Shown in pieces: positions 1 through 9,001 of a stretch of DNA of 64,000 nt. Under the pieces are notes generated by a model, which was not told the DNA's origin, searched no databases, and saw nothing but the letters and a program-made list of their open reading frames with translations. The stretch lies in contig CAVQMC010000021.1 of the NCBI GenBank assembly GCA_963713505.1, positions 1 through 64,000 on the forward strand. Direction: 5' to 3'. This DNA is from CAVQMC01 sp963713505. Its GTDB lineage: Bacteria > Bacteroidota > Ignavibacteria > Ignavibacteriales > Ignavibacteriaceae. Made by a program: the position numbers and the translations under genes. The stretch's first letter is position 1. Each line of letters opens with the position of its first letter.

Positions 1-4
1 TAAA

Positions 5-925
5 TCAGACACCAAGATAAGCAACTCTCTGATTATTAATTAATATAATTTCTTCTTTTTTATTTCCACCTAAAGTTTTCATCTCAAATTCATAAGGACT
101 TAAATATCCAAGTGAGGAGTGCTGTCTTCTCCTGTTATAATAAATCTCTATAAATTCAAATATCTCTGTCCTTGCCTCTGATCTTGTCTCAAACTTCCTC
201 AGATAAACCAGCTCTTTCTTTAACGTGCTGAAGAATGATTCGGTTATTGCATTGTCATAACAGTTCCCGGTTGAGCTCATAGACTGCTTAAAATGATTTG
301 CTGCTAATAATTTTCTTACTGCCTTGCTAGAATACTGACTCCCGCGGTCTGAGTGAAAGATCAGCCCTTCCTTGGGGCTCTGGTGCCTGATTGCCATAGC
401 CAGTGCAGCCTTTACTATCTCTGAGGTTATTCTCTCTGATATTGACCAGCCAACGATTCTACGTGTATATATATCCAGAACAACTGCCAGGTACAACCAC
501 CCTTCTGAAGTGCGGATGTAGGTAATATCTGAGGTCCAGATCTTATTTGGTCCTTCAGCTTCAAATTTCCCTTTCAGCAGATTCTCAGCATAGATTCCTT
601 TTCCATTATGCTTTGTGGTCATCTTAAATTTTCTCTTTGTTACTGAGTATATGCCGTATTTCCGCATTATCCTGTATACCGTCTTCCTGTTTACTTTCCA
701 GCCTGCTTTTAGTAAGCAAAAATGAATATTCCTGACTCCATATCTTCCCTTGCTTTCCAGGTGATACTTCCTGATCTGGATAAGCAGCTGCAATTCTGCC
801 CTCCTGCACCCTCTGGTTTTGCTTTTCTGCCATTTGTAATATCCGGCTCTTTTAACTTCCAGCATCTGGCAGAGAAGACTTACCGGATAGTCTCTATAAT
901 GCTCTTTTATGAACCTGTATTTCAC
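5..925 (-). CDS. IS3-family transposase OrfB (DDE integrase)
   Basis: This is the catalytic half of the IS3 transposase, which cuts and joins the element ends. The N-terminal 90 residues form the HTH_21-like region (RYGVRNIHF, NRKTVYRIMRKYGI). The integrase core follows with all three acidic residues visible: D in WTSDITYI, D in HSDRGSQY and E in NAITESFFSTLK. The end YYNRRRQHSSLGYLSP is the usual IS3 signature. At 306 residues it is full length or slightly long, because the reading frame runs into the terminal repeat. Its ATG overlaps the orfA stop in an ATGA, so translation is by coupling or by -1 frameshifting to an OrfAB fusion. It looks intact. Confidence 0.95.
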   Translation of the reverse strand: MKYRFIKEHYRDYPVSLLCQMLEVKRAGYYKWQKSKTRGCRRAELQLLIQIRKYHLESKGRYGVRNIHFCLLKAGWKVNRKTVYRIMRKYGIYSVTKRKFKMTTKHNGKGIYAENLLKGKFEAEGPNKIWTSDITYIRTSEGWLYLAVVLDIYTRRIVGWSISERITSEIVKAALAMAIRHQSPKEGLIFHSDRGSQYSSKAVRKLLAANHFKQSMSSTGNCYDNAITESFFSTLKKELVYLRKFETRSEARTEIFEFIEIYYNRRRQHSSLGYLSPYEFEMKTLGGNKKEEIILINNQRVAYLGV

Positions 926-1224
926 TCCTTTACCTTCGCGAAGTATGCTATGGCTTTTTTTAAAATGTCACGCTCCATTCTGAGCCTTGCTATCTCCCTG
1001 TCTTTTTTCCTTAATTCTTCTTCTTCCGGCTTCATATGTCCTTTTCCCGGGAATGCATTCTTTGCATCCTCCAAATACTTCTTCTTCCATATGAACAGCG
1101 TGTTCTCGCTGATCCCCAGATCTTCTGCTATACTTTTTACAGATCTCCCTGAATCCAATACCAGCTTCACTGCCGATATTTTGAACTCTCTGTCGTAGCT
1201 TCTCCTGGTTTGTTTCTCTGACAT
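922..1224 (-). CDS. IS3-family transposase OrfA (helix-turn-helix)
   Basis: This 100-residue protein matches the HTH_Tnp_1/OrfA family that binds IS3 terminal repeats. Residues 8-50 form the helix-turn-helix (YDREFKISAVKLVLDSG, SIAEDLGISENTLFIWKKKY). Residues 65-98 form a leucine-zipper-like coiled coil (EEELRKKDREIARLRMERD), used for multimerisation in this family. It lies immediately upstream of orfB with a 4-bp overlap. No damage is visible. Confidence 0.93.
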   Translation of the reverse strand: MSEKQTRRSYDREFKISAVKLVLDSGRSVKSIAEDLGISENTLFIWKKKYLEDAKNAFPGKGHMKPEEEELRKKDREIARLRMERDILKKAIAYFAKVKE

Positions 1225-1257
1225 TACTAGCTCCTATATTATTTTTTTGATTAATAT

Positions 1258-1280
1258 AGTTGCTTTTTCGGTTGTCTACA
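1258..1280. repeat. Right terminal inverted repeat of the IS3 element
   Basis: The reverse complement starts TGTAGACAACCG and ends AAAAGCAACT. It matches imperfectly, with an indel, the left-end sequence at about 5-26. It marks the junction with the disrupted host gene. Confidence 0.65.
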
Positions 1281-1717
1281 ATATGTGGTACGGTTCAGTT
1301 TCATCCTTTTTCACTATTTCAGATTATCGTTACATAGATGATAATCTTGCTATTAAATCCTGGTATTGGAACCACTCATTAAATGCTGACCTTGCATTAA
1401 TTTATAGTCTAGATCAAGAAAAATATTTTTCTGCGAAATTTAGTTTGCCTCTTATAAGTAATATCTCCCGGCCAAAATACTCACCAAGTGAAAATTACTC
1501 TTATTCCACCAACAGTTATACAGTAAACGTATTTGGTAAAATGGAATACTTTCCCAATAATTTTTTTATTAATATAATATTAACCTATCATACACCAATA
1601 AGCGATAGATTTAGTTTGCAATTAGATTATGAATATTTTTATTCACTTTATGACAAGTCAAAAGAAGTAGATATGTTTATGAATAATTTTCGAGCCGGCC
1701 TACTTTGGGGATTCTAG
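1281..1717 (+). pseudogene. Outer-membrane barrel protein, 3' fragment cut by the IS
   Basis: An open frame of about 145 residues continues out of the IS end. It has alternating aromatic and polar strands (FSAKFSLPL, YTVNVFGKMEYF, FSLQLDYEYFYSL) and ends RAGLLWGF, with the terminal phenylalanine typical of outer-membrane beta-barrels. The apparent start at 1247 lies inside the insertion sequence, so it is not native. No signal peptide or promoter remains; the 5' part should lie left of the window. The specific family is not recognised. It was probably co-transcribed with the following S41 peptidase gene, whose ATG lies 12 bp beyond its stop. Confidence 0.7.
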
Positions 1718-1728
1718 AATTTATAAAT

Positions 1729-2811
1729 ATGAAAAAGTACATTTTATTGATTTTTTTATTAGCCATTTTCTTCATCAGTTGTGAGAATATGCTTTTAGGC
1801 CCTGAACCGGAAAATAACCCTAAAGATAATTTTGATATTCTTTGGAAAACATTTGATGAGAACTATGCTTTATTTTCAGTAAAAAATATTAATTGGGATT
1901 CACTTTATACATTGTATAATTCCAAAATATCTGCATCTACAAATTCAAATGAATTGTGGGACATAATTACAGGACTTTTATCCAATCTTAACGATGGACA
2001 TACAAAACTATTTAACGAAAACTATACCAAAGGATTTAATTCATCGGAAATAGCAAAAAGGAGCGCTGACGATTTTAGTCTCGACTTAATTAAATCTTCA
2101 AAATTGGAAAATGTTAAAGTTGTTGGTTCCGGCCTTATTATCTATGGTAAAATTAAAAATGAAAATATTGGTTACATTCATATAGCTTCCTTTGCTATAT
2201 CGGGAAGTTACGAAAGTCAATGGGCTTATGACATCGATGATGTGGTAACGAATTTGGCGGACTGTGACGCGATAATTGTTGATCTCAGAAATAACGGCGG
2301 TGGTTTGCGTATCACCGAAGACATAATTGCATCAGCTTTTATCGATAGACAAATTACATATTTTTATCAACAGACAAAGATAGGTCCCGGTCACAACGAA
2401 CTGAGTGAACGCTTTCCTATAACTATATCTCCAAGAGAAGGTAAAATAAGATTTACGAAAAAAACCGTTATACTTACTAATAGATTTTCAGCAAGCGGCG
2501 CCGAATGGGTTACACAAGTTTTTAAGAATTTGGAATATTCAACTCAAATTGGTGACACAACATTCGGTGCTTTTGGGGACATTATCAGTGTTGCCGAATT
2601 GCCAAATGGGTGGACATATACTTATCCTTGCCGCCTTACAACTACCCCTGAAGGTAAATGTTATGAGGGCAGGGGAATAGTTCCGAACTATTTAGTTGAA
2701 AATACAAGTGCGGATATTAATGCAGGCAAAGATAATGTAATAAATTTTGCGATTGAGTATTTAAATAATAGCATAATGCCTAACCGCTTGAAAAAAATAA
2801 AAGGTCAGTAG
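1729..2811 (+). CDS. S41-family peptidase, lipoprotein
   Basis: A C-terminal-processing-type serine peptidase (S41) anchored by lipid. The ATG at 1729 is preferred over 1705 because it begins directly with a lipoprotein signal (MKKYILLIFLLAIFFISC; lipid-modified Cys18). The middle carries the S41 hallmark VDLRNNGGGL. Near residue 255, FSASGAEWV holds the probable catalytic serine (SASGAE), followed by GAFGD and the strand PCRLTTTPEG seen in tricorn-like S41 enzymes. The length (360 residues) fits a short S41 without a clear PDZ domain. The upstream neighbour is a broken barrel gene. Substrate unknown. Confidence 0.88.
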   Translation: MKKYILLIFLLAIFFISCENMLLGPEPENNPKDNFDILWKTFDENYALFSVKNINWDSLYTLYNSKISASTNSNELWDIITGLLSNLNDGHTKLFNENYTKGFNSSEIAKRSADDFSLDLIKSSKLENVKVVGSGLIIYGKIKNENIGYIHIASFAISGSYESQWAYDIDDVVTNLADCDAIIVDLRNNGGGLRITEDIIASAFIDRQITYFYQQTKIGPGHNELSERFPITISPREGKIRFTKKTVILTNRFSASGAEWVTQVFKNLEYSTQIGDTTFGAFGDIISVAELPNGWTYTYPCRLTTTPEGKCYEGRGIVPNYLVENTSADINAGKDNVINFAIEYLNNSIMPNRLKKIKGQ

Positions 2812-2960
2812 TCCATAAAAATAAATTTTCTTTTTAAGATCCCCAATAAAAACAATAATTAAAAATTCGAATTGAATATTGGTCGAAAACACAACTATAC
2901 TATATAATTCCAACTAATTTTTCATAATCATTAACGATTATGAAATTGTTTTGTATTCAG

Positions 2961-3050
2961 CCATCTGAGCCCACAAAAAACTCCGAAAATTAAACGTTTT
3001 CGGGGTTTTGCATTTTAAAGAATTTTGAAATTATTCCAAATTGATTCAGT
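2961..3050 (+). repeat. Dispersed repeat, copy 1 (hairpin plus GGGGTTTTGC tail)
   Basis: About 90 bp match the stretch at 18660-18760 in the same order: CCATC, a hairpin with AAAC-CC and GGG-TTTT arms, then TTTTGCNTTTTAAAG, ATTTTG and AATT blocks. The shared part runs well past the hairpin, so this is homology and not just two similar terminators. No terminal repeats or coding content are seen. Confidence 0.5.
2979..3007. terminator. Bidirectional intrinsic terminator
   Basis: An 11-bp stem pairs AACTCCGAAAA (2979-2989) with TTTTCGGGGTT (2997-3007) around a 7-base loop, with one G-T wobble, followed by a T-rich stretch. It lies between convergent genes, the S41 peptidase ending at 2811 and the minus-strand gene ending at 3138, and could serve both. 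It is part of a sequence that recurs near 18.7 kb. Confidence 0.65.
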
Positions 3051-3137
3051 TTTGGAAGCTTAAAATTTTATCTATTTATTTAATAGATTAAGCAAAGGCA
3101 CACCTTTTTGATAACTGCAGCTGGCGCAGTTTTAATA

Positions 3138-3830
3138 TCAATATAAAGTAAATCCATTAGCTGAAGTCCAAAAAAACTTTTTACTATCTGCATTTTCCGG
3201 AATTAAAGTGCAAAAAAATATCTGTTTTCCATATTTTCTAAATAAAACAGAATGCTTCTTATCTAAATTTATTTGAAAATTATATATCTTATCCTGAATC
3301 GAAGTAATTATATACGATGAATTATAAATAAATGCATAAGGTTCAGATTTTATATTTTTGGCTTCATAATAATAAATAACAGAATGCAAACGAAAAGGTT
3401 TTTTTACTAAATTATTTATCCTTTTACCTGATACATCTAATGAAAAATTTATTTTATCACTTCTAATTGAAGGATTCTTAACCGATGAAGGAATTCCTGG
3501 ATGTATAATTGTATTTTTTACTGTTAGACTTTTTTCACCTGTCAATTTAATATTGTTTTTTATCAATTTTTGATAAGAGTTGATACGGGGAACTTCGGCT
3601 TCCGTCCATATCTTTTTAAGTGCAGGTTTGGAATTGACATATTTAGCAAAGTTCACGGTGAGTCCGAATTTAATGCGTACTGCTTTCAGTGCTTTGCTTT
3701 TAGTTGGTTTGTATTTTTCCGGGCGCTCCGAAACAAACTGTTTGTAGTTCATTTTCCTAAAAACCCTGCTGCCGACCTTACCGCTTAGTTCCCCGAAAGT
3801 TGTATCTTTCACTTCAGCCAAAAGGAACAT
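3138..3830 (-). CDS. Uncharacterised basic protein
   Basis: I do not recognise this 230-residue protein with confidence. It is Lys/Arg-rich. The N-terminal 80 residues carry a distinctive GELSGKVGSRVFRKMNYKQF segment, vaguely like the glycine-containing start of Bacteroidota DUF6266-type proteins. The C-terminal 130 residues look beta-rich (HSVIYYYEAKNI, YAFIYNSSYIITSI, KQIFFCTLIPENA). There is no signal peptide, membrane segment or known catalytic motif. No clear Shine-Dalgarno is seen before the ATG. It is divergent from the restriction-modification operon and separated from it by 350 bp, and convergent with the S41 gene. Function unknown. Confidence 0.6.
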   Translation of the reverse strand: MFLLAEVKDTTFGELSGKVGSRVFRKMNYKQFVSERPEKYKPTKSKALKAVRIKFGLTVNFAKYVNSKPALKKIWTEAEVPRINSYQKLIKNNIKLTGEKSLTVKNTIIHPGIPSSVKNPSIRSDKINFSLDVSGKRINNLVKKPFRLHSVIYYYEAKNIKSEPYAFIYNSSYIITSIQDKIYNFQINLDKKHSVLFRKYGKQIFFCTLIPENADSKKFFWTSANGFTLY

Positions 3831-4181
3831 CTTTTATTTATTATTATTTAAGTTTAAGACGCTAAGAGCATAGGAAAAGAACCGGGAGTGAATAGGATGT
3901 GGAGCGTATTCAGAGGGGAACTTGAGTGAATGAAGTTGATTGCATAGTACAAACCTCCAGGTTAATTAATTACTATGATTCTAATACCCGAAAGTATTTT
4001 AATAACTTATATCTTTTGATAGAATTAGACTAAAGATTTTTTTATTTTAGAATGTAATACTAATTATAGTTGAGAATATCTTATTTAATATATACACTTG
4101 TCTAATAACATATTTTTCTTGGGGTAAAGAAATGATTCCGAATTCAATAAAAAATTTTGTTAATAATCCAAAGGGACTTGA
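3831..4181. other. Intergenic region upstream of the restriction-modification operon
   Basis: AT-rich and non-coding between divergent genes, so it should contain promoters for both. A good ribosome-binding site, AAAGGGA at 4170-4176, precedes the TTG start of hsdR by about 6 bases. I see no other clear structure. Confidence 0.5.
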
Positions 4182-6957
4182 TTGTTAACGCCGGAACTGA
4201 AGGCACGCAATAATATAGATAAAGAACTTGAAAAAGCCGGTTGGATTATACAGGATTTAAAATCTTTTAATCCTTCTGCCGGTTTGGGTATAGTTGTTCG
4301 CGAATATCCTACTGAATCCGGTTCTGCAGATTATATTCTTTTTGTCGAACGCAAACCGGTAGGAGTTATTGAAGCCAAGAAAGTAGGGCATACTCTCAGC
4401 CAGGTTCATGACCAAACAATTAGATATGCTGCAGATGATTTGAAGTATATTAAAAAAGTTAATGAACTTCCATTTCCAGTATGAATCAACCGGGAATGAA
4501 ACTTTCTTTACTGATGGACGTGACCCGGTTCCAAAGCAAAGAGAAATATTTAACTTTCATAAACCCGAAACTCTTTATGAATTTCTATAAACAGCCCGAT
4601 ACTCTTCGCACAAGATTAAAGAATTTTCCAATTCTAAGTTCAACTGGATTACGTGTATGCCAGGTTAATGCAATTATAAATCTTGAAGAATCATTTGCAA
4701 TGAACAAGCCCCGTGCTCTTGTACAAATGGCAACCGGTGCCGGAAAAACTTTTACTGCGATTACATCTGTCTATCGACTATTAAAATTTGCTAAAGCAAA
4801 ACGTATTTTATTTTTAGTAGATACCAGGAATTTAGGCAAGCAGGCTGAACAGGAATTCCAGGCATTTAAGCCGAATGACGATAAAAGACTTTTCACTGAA
4901 CTTTACAATGTTCAAAGGCTGCGTTCAAATTTTATTGATCCGGCGGCACAAGTTTGCATCAGCACAATTCAAAGAATGTATTCAATTCTAAAAGGCAAAG
5001 AGCTTGATGAATCTCTTGAAGATAATTCTTCTTATGAAAGTAAAATAATTGATAAGCCGGTTGATGTTGCATATACGCCTAACTTTCCCATTGAGACTTT
5101 TGATTTTATAATTATTGATGAATGCCATCGTTCAATTTATAATTTGTGGAAACAAGTTCTGGATTACTTTGATGCTTTCCTAATTGGACTAACAGCAACA
5201 CCGGATAAACGCACTTTTGCTTTCTTCCATGAAAATATTGTCAGTGAATATACGTTAAAGCAGTCCATCTCTGATAAAGTTAATGTTGGTTATGATGTTT
5301 ATACCATTGAAACGGAAATAACACAGCGAGGCGCATCAATAAAAGCAAAGCAGTATGTTGACCTCCGTAATAAAATGACCCGCAAAAAAGAATGGAAGCA
5401 GCTTGATGATGAAATAAATTATGAGCCTTCACAGCTTGATAGAGATATTGTTAATCCCAGCCAGATAAGAAATATTATCCGTGAATATAAAAGAGTTTTG
5501 AAGGAAGAATTTTATCCCGAACGCGGCGAAGATTATGAAGTTCCCAAAACTCTAATCTTTGCAAAAACCGACAGCCATGCTGAAGATATTGTTCACATTG
5601 TGCGTGAAGAATTTGGAGAAGGAAATGACTTCTGTAAAAAGATAACTTACAAAGCTGTGGATGAAGATCCCGAATCAATACTTCAGCAGTTTCGTACCGG
5701 GTATAATCCGCGTATTGCAGTTACAGTTGATATGATTGCAACCGGCACGGATGTAAAGCCTATTGAAGTGCTTATCTTTATGCGTGATGTCCGTTCACGG
5801 AATTATTTTCAGCAGATGATTGGAAGAGGCACAAGGTCTTTCAGCAAGGATGAGCTTATAAAAGTTACTCCAAGTGCAAAGCTGAACAAGGAACGTTTTT
5901 ATATTATTGATGCTGCGGGAGTTTTCAAATCGGTTAAGGTTGATTATCCCGTTGTTGATAAAAAGCCGACTGTGCCGTTAAAAGATTTAATGAAGATGGC
6001 AATACTTCAGCCGGATGAAGATGTATTAAGTGCGCTTGCATCCCGGCTTACAAAAATTGATAAGCAGATAACCGAAGCGGATAGAAATAAGTTTACAGAA
6101 ATTACCGGCGGCAAAAGCATTACCGAAGTTGCCAAACAGCTTGCAGATGTTTATGACCCGGATGTAATTGATAAAAATGTAAGAGAGAAATATAAACTGC
6201 CGGATGATGCCGAACCGACAGATGAACAAATTCAATCAGCCATTCAGCCAATCATTCAATCAGCAATTAAGCCGTTTGATAATCCAGCGCTGAGAGATTT
6301 TGTTGAAACTGTTCGCCAGAAAATATATCAAGTAATTGATGAAACAAATCCCGATAGAATTATTCACTCCGGTTTTGATAAACATGCAAAAGAAAATGCA
6401 GATGAGATAATAAATAATTTCCGCAAGTTTATTGATGAAAATAAAGATGAGATAACCGCACTAAAAATTATTTACAACTCCCGTAAGAACATCATTAATG
6501 ATGTTCCTACATATAAAATGTTAACAGAGCTTCGCGATGCCATGGCAAATCCTCCTTACTTGTTAACACATTGACCAGATATGGAATGCCTACCAGAGAA
6601 TTGAACCGAAGCGGACAAAAACACAGAACAACTGTTGGAATGCTGACGGATATAATTTCTCTGCTGCGCTTTGAGCTTAAAATTGATAATACACTTGAAC
6701 CATACAGCGAAATAGTAAACCGCAGATTTAAGCAATGGGTGTTTAAGCGGAATGCCGGGCCGGTGCAGTTTACAGAAGAGCAGATGGAATGGCTTAGAAT
6801 GATTAAAGATTATATTATCACTTCCGTTAAAATGGAAAAGGAAGCATTTGATTATACGCCTTTTATTGATAAAGGCGGATTGGGAAAATTTTGGAAGCTG
6901 TTTGGTGAAGGAACTGATAAAATTATAAATGAAATTAATGAGGAATTAGCAGCTTAA
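4182..6957 (+). CDS. hsdR: Type I restriction endonuclease subunit R (four frameshifts)
   Basis: The motor and nuclease subunit of a type I restriction system. Removing one extra base in each of four homopolymers (TTT 4473, TTT 4582, TT 6571, AAAAA 6617) gives one 923-residue protein. The PD-(D/E)XK nuclease is D50 (SADY) with E64-A-K66. The SF2 helicase follows: Walker A ATGAGKT near residue 183, DECH in IIDECHRS, LIGLTATP, and motif VI QMIGRGTRS. The C-terminal HsdM/HsdS-binding part includes DQIWNAYQRIEPKR and VGMLTDIISLLRF. The TTG start is chosen because MLTPELKARNNID matches the family start and an AAAGGGA site lies 6 bases upstream. The Argonaute gene starts 7 bp after its stop. As written the gene would not yield a full protein; the indels may be sequence errors. 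Confidence 0.9.
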
Positions 6958-6964
6958 AAAGGAA

Positions 6965-9001
6965 ATGAATATAGATTAATGACACAAATCTATTCGGCTT
7001 AACCCTCGAACCTATTATAGAAGAATTCTATGAATGTTTTATTTATCAGAATCAGATACTTCATATTCCTGAAAATTCTTTCACATATAAAGCAAAAAAT
7101 ACAATTGTATCGACTATTCCAGTTGAAAATAGTAAAAAAATTGAGCCTAAAAGAATTTATATAGAATGGATTATTAAGAAAAATATATTTTCAGAACTCT
7201 CTAAAAATAATGATTTATTTGATATTAATTATAAATGGGGGGAGTTATCATCGAACAAAAGCATTGTGAAGAAAAAGGAATATTCGTTCTTACCAAAATA
7301 TAGGATGCAGATAATTAGTGCTAATGAGAAAATATTTTTAGCTGTCGAACCATCACTTAGACTTTATAGTAAACTGTCGTTACAATTTCTTAGTGATCAG
7401 TCGCTGATTGATAAAATTACACCTAAACATAAATGTATTGTATTTGTTGAAAAAGAAGATAAAAGAAAATGGATGAGTGGAATAATTCATGATATAGATA
7501 TTGATACTGCCAAAGTAGAAGTCCCCTCCTTATTTTTAGGAACAATTAAAGTTAATCTTACAAGAGTGATTCCAAGATTAGGTTTTGAAATTTTAGAAGA
7601 AATAGGAAATCCAAGTATAAGGGAAGAATTTAAAAAGCTAAATCTAATTTTTATTCTAATCAAAAAGAAACCTTAAATATTTTTTTTAAGGAGTATTTAA
7701 ATGCAATTTTCCCAATAGTCATTGGTAATTCGAAAGTATTTATAAATGCTGATACAGAAAAGATTAATGAACTCCCACAAATACATGTACATAAAAAAAA
7801 TACTACTTATTTCTATGTTGAAAGAGATGGTCAAAAAGCCGAAGGTACACAACGGTTAGCTACTTTAAGTAAAATTTCCATAACTAATAATTATAAAATA
7901 CTCCCAGTTGTTTTATTTGCACCAGAATCACAACTGAAGTTTTTAGAAAAGATAGTTAATAATCTTAATAACGGAATTAAAAAAGGAAACTTTAAATTCA
8001 GTATGGCTGAGAGGTATGGTGTTCAACTATCAATAAATGATAGATTTAAAACTAATAACGATAAAGATTATGATGATAAAATAAATCAGTTTATCAATTC
8101 AATTGATGAGGGACATATCAAATCACTTCCAATTATTTACTTACTGGAAAATAGTCCATTATACTATCCTATTAAAGCTAAACTAGCTTCATTTGGGAAA
8201 GTGTCACAAGTGATAAGTAAGCACAAAGAAGATGATATCTATTCTCTTTGGAATTTAGCGACAAATTTATATGCAAAAATGGGGTGTATTCCATGGGCAA
8301 TTAAAGATAGTGAATTAGAAAAACAAGCTGATCTTTTTTTAGGTTTTTCTTCTTCCTCTATTAAAGTTGAGAATAGATTATCAAGAAATATTGGTTATGT
8401 TAACGTTTTTGACCGAAATGGAATTTGGAAGTTTATTCAATCATCAACCGAATTTTTAGATTTCGATAAAAGATTGAGTGTAATTCCTAAAATAATAAAT
8501 AATGCTCTTGATGGATTTTTGGCAAGTGGAGAATTGATTAAGGTAATTGATATTCATTATTCGAAAAAATTCTCTCGAAAAGAAAGAGAAATATGTTATA
8601 ATGTTATTGTCGAAAAAATTCCTGATATAGAAACAGTGAATTTTATATCTATAATAAAGAACATCCTATAAAATTATTTAATAAACTTCCCGAAAACCTG
8701 ATATTAAGATTTGAGAAAAATAAAATTTTAATAAATACTTCCCACAAAGATAATCATAACCGACTATTTGAGATTACAGTCTGGAACTTGCCAGATTTAG
8801 AAATGACAGAGGAAAAATTAATTGCAATTTTTTATCGTATTAAAAATTTCAACGCTCTTAAATTGGAGAAGCGTTATTGATACAACAGAACCAGTTACAT
8901 TAAGATATTCTGAAGAGATAGCACGATTATTAAATCATTTTAACCTTACCGAATGGTCGCGGATAAATAATCAACTCAGTAGAATACCTTGGTTTATCTA
9001 A
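6965..9001 (+). CDS. Prokaryotic Argonaute, long form, PIWI catalytic residues lost (frameshifted)
   Basis: The pieces join into a 678-residue protein if +1 indels at 6976 and 8877 and -1 indels at about 7632 and 8656 are corrected; 2037 bp is an exact multiple of three. The N-terminal half (to about residue 340) is N/PAZ-like with no strong motif. MID spans about 375-445. Its 5'-phosphate pocket set Y-K-Q-K is visible in LYYPIKAKL, KVSQVI and NLYAKMGCIPW. PIWI follows (QADLFLGFSSSS, IGYVNVFDRNG, VIDIHYSKKFS, LRYSEEIARLL). Active Argonautes have Asp in G-I/F-D, in IHRDGRFS and in the terminal YAD; here these read GFS, IHYSKKFS and YSE, so slicing should be lost (long-B-like). It starts after AAAAAGGAA, 7 bp behind hsdR, and abuts the RelA/SpoT gene with no gap. 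The likely role is guide-directed target recognition that needs a partner effector. Confidence 0.85.

Larger units (their letters stand above)
1..1280 (-). mobile_element. IS3-family insertion sequence
   Basis: The element has two overlapping minus-strand genes, orfA and orfB, in standard IS3 order. Its right end is an imperfect terminal inverted repeat at about 1258-1280; read outward-in it begins TGTAGACAACC and ends AGCAACT. The matching left repeat, ending AAGCAACT, lies at about 5-26, so the left boundary is within the first few bases or just outside the window. The orfB stop codon lies inside the left repeat. The element sits in an outer-membrane protein gene whose 3' part continues directly from 1281. 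A target-site duplication cannot be checked because the left flank is missing. Confidence 0.9.

Noticed and set aside
722..1198. Plus-strand open frame of 158 codons
   Set aside because: It is antisense to the IS3 orfA/orfB genes and has no family features.
4132..4188. ATG at 4132 as hsdR start
   Set aside because: It reads a short frame ending in TAA across the true start; the TTG at 4182 fits the family N terminus and has a ribosome-binding site.
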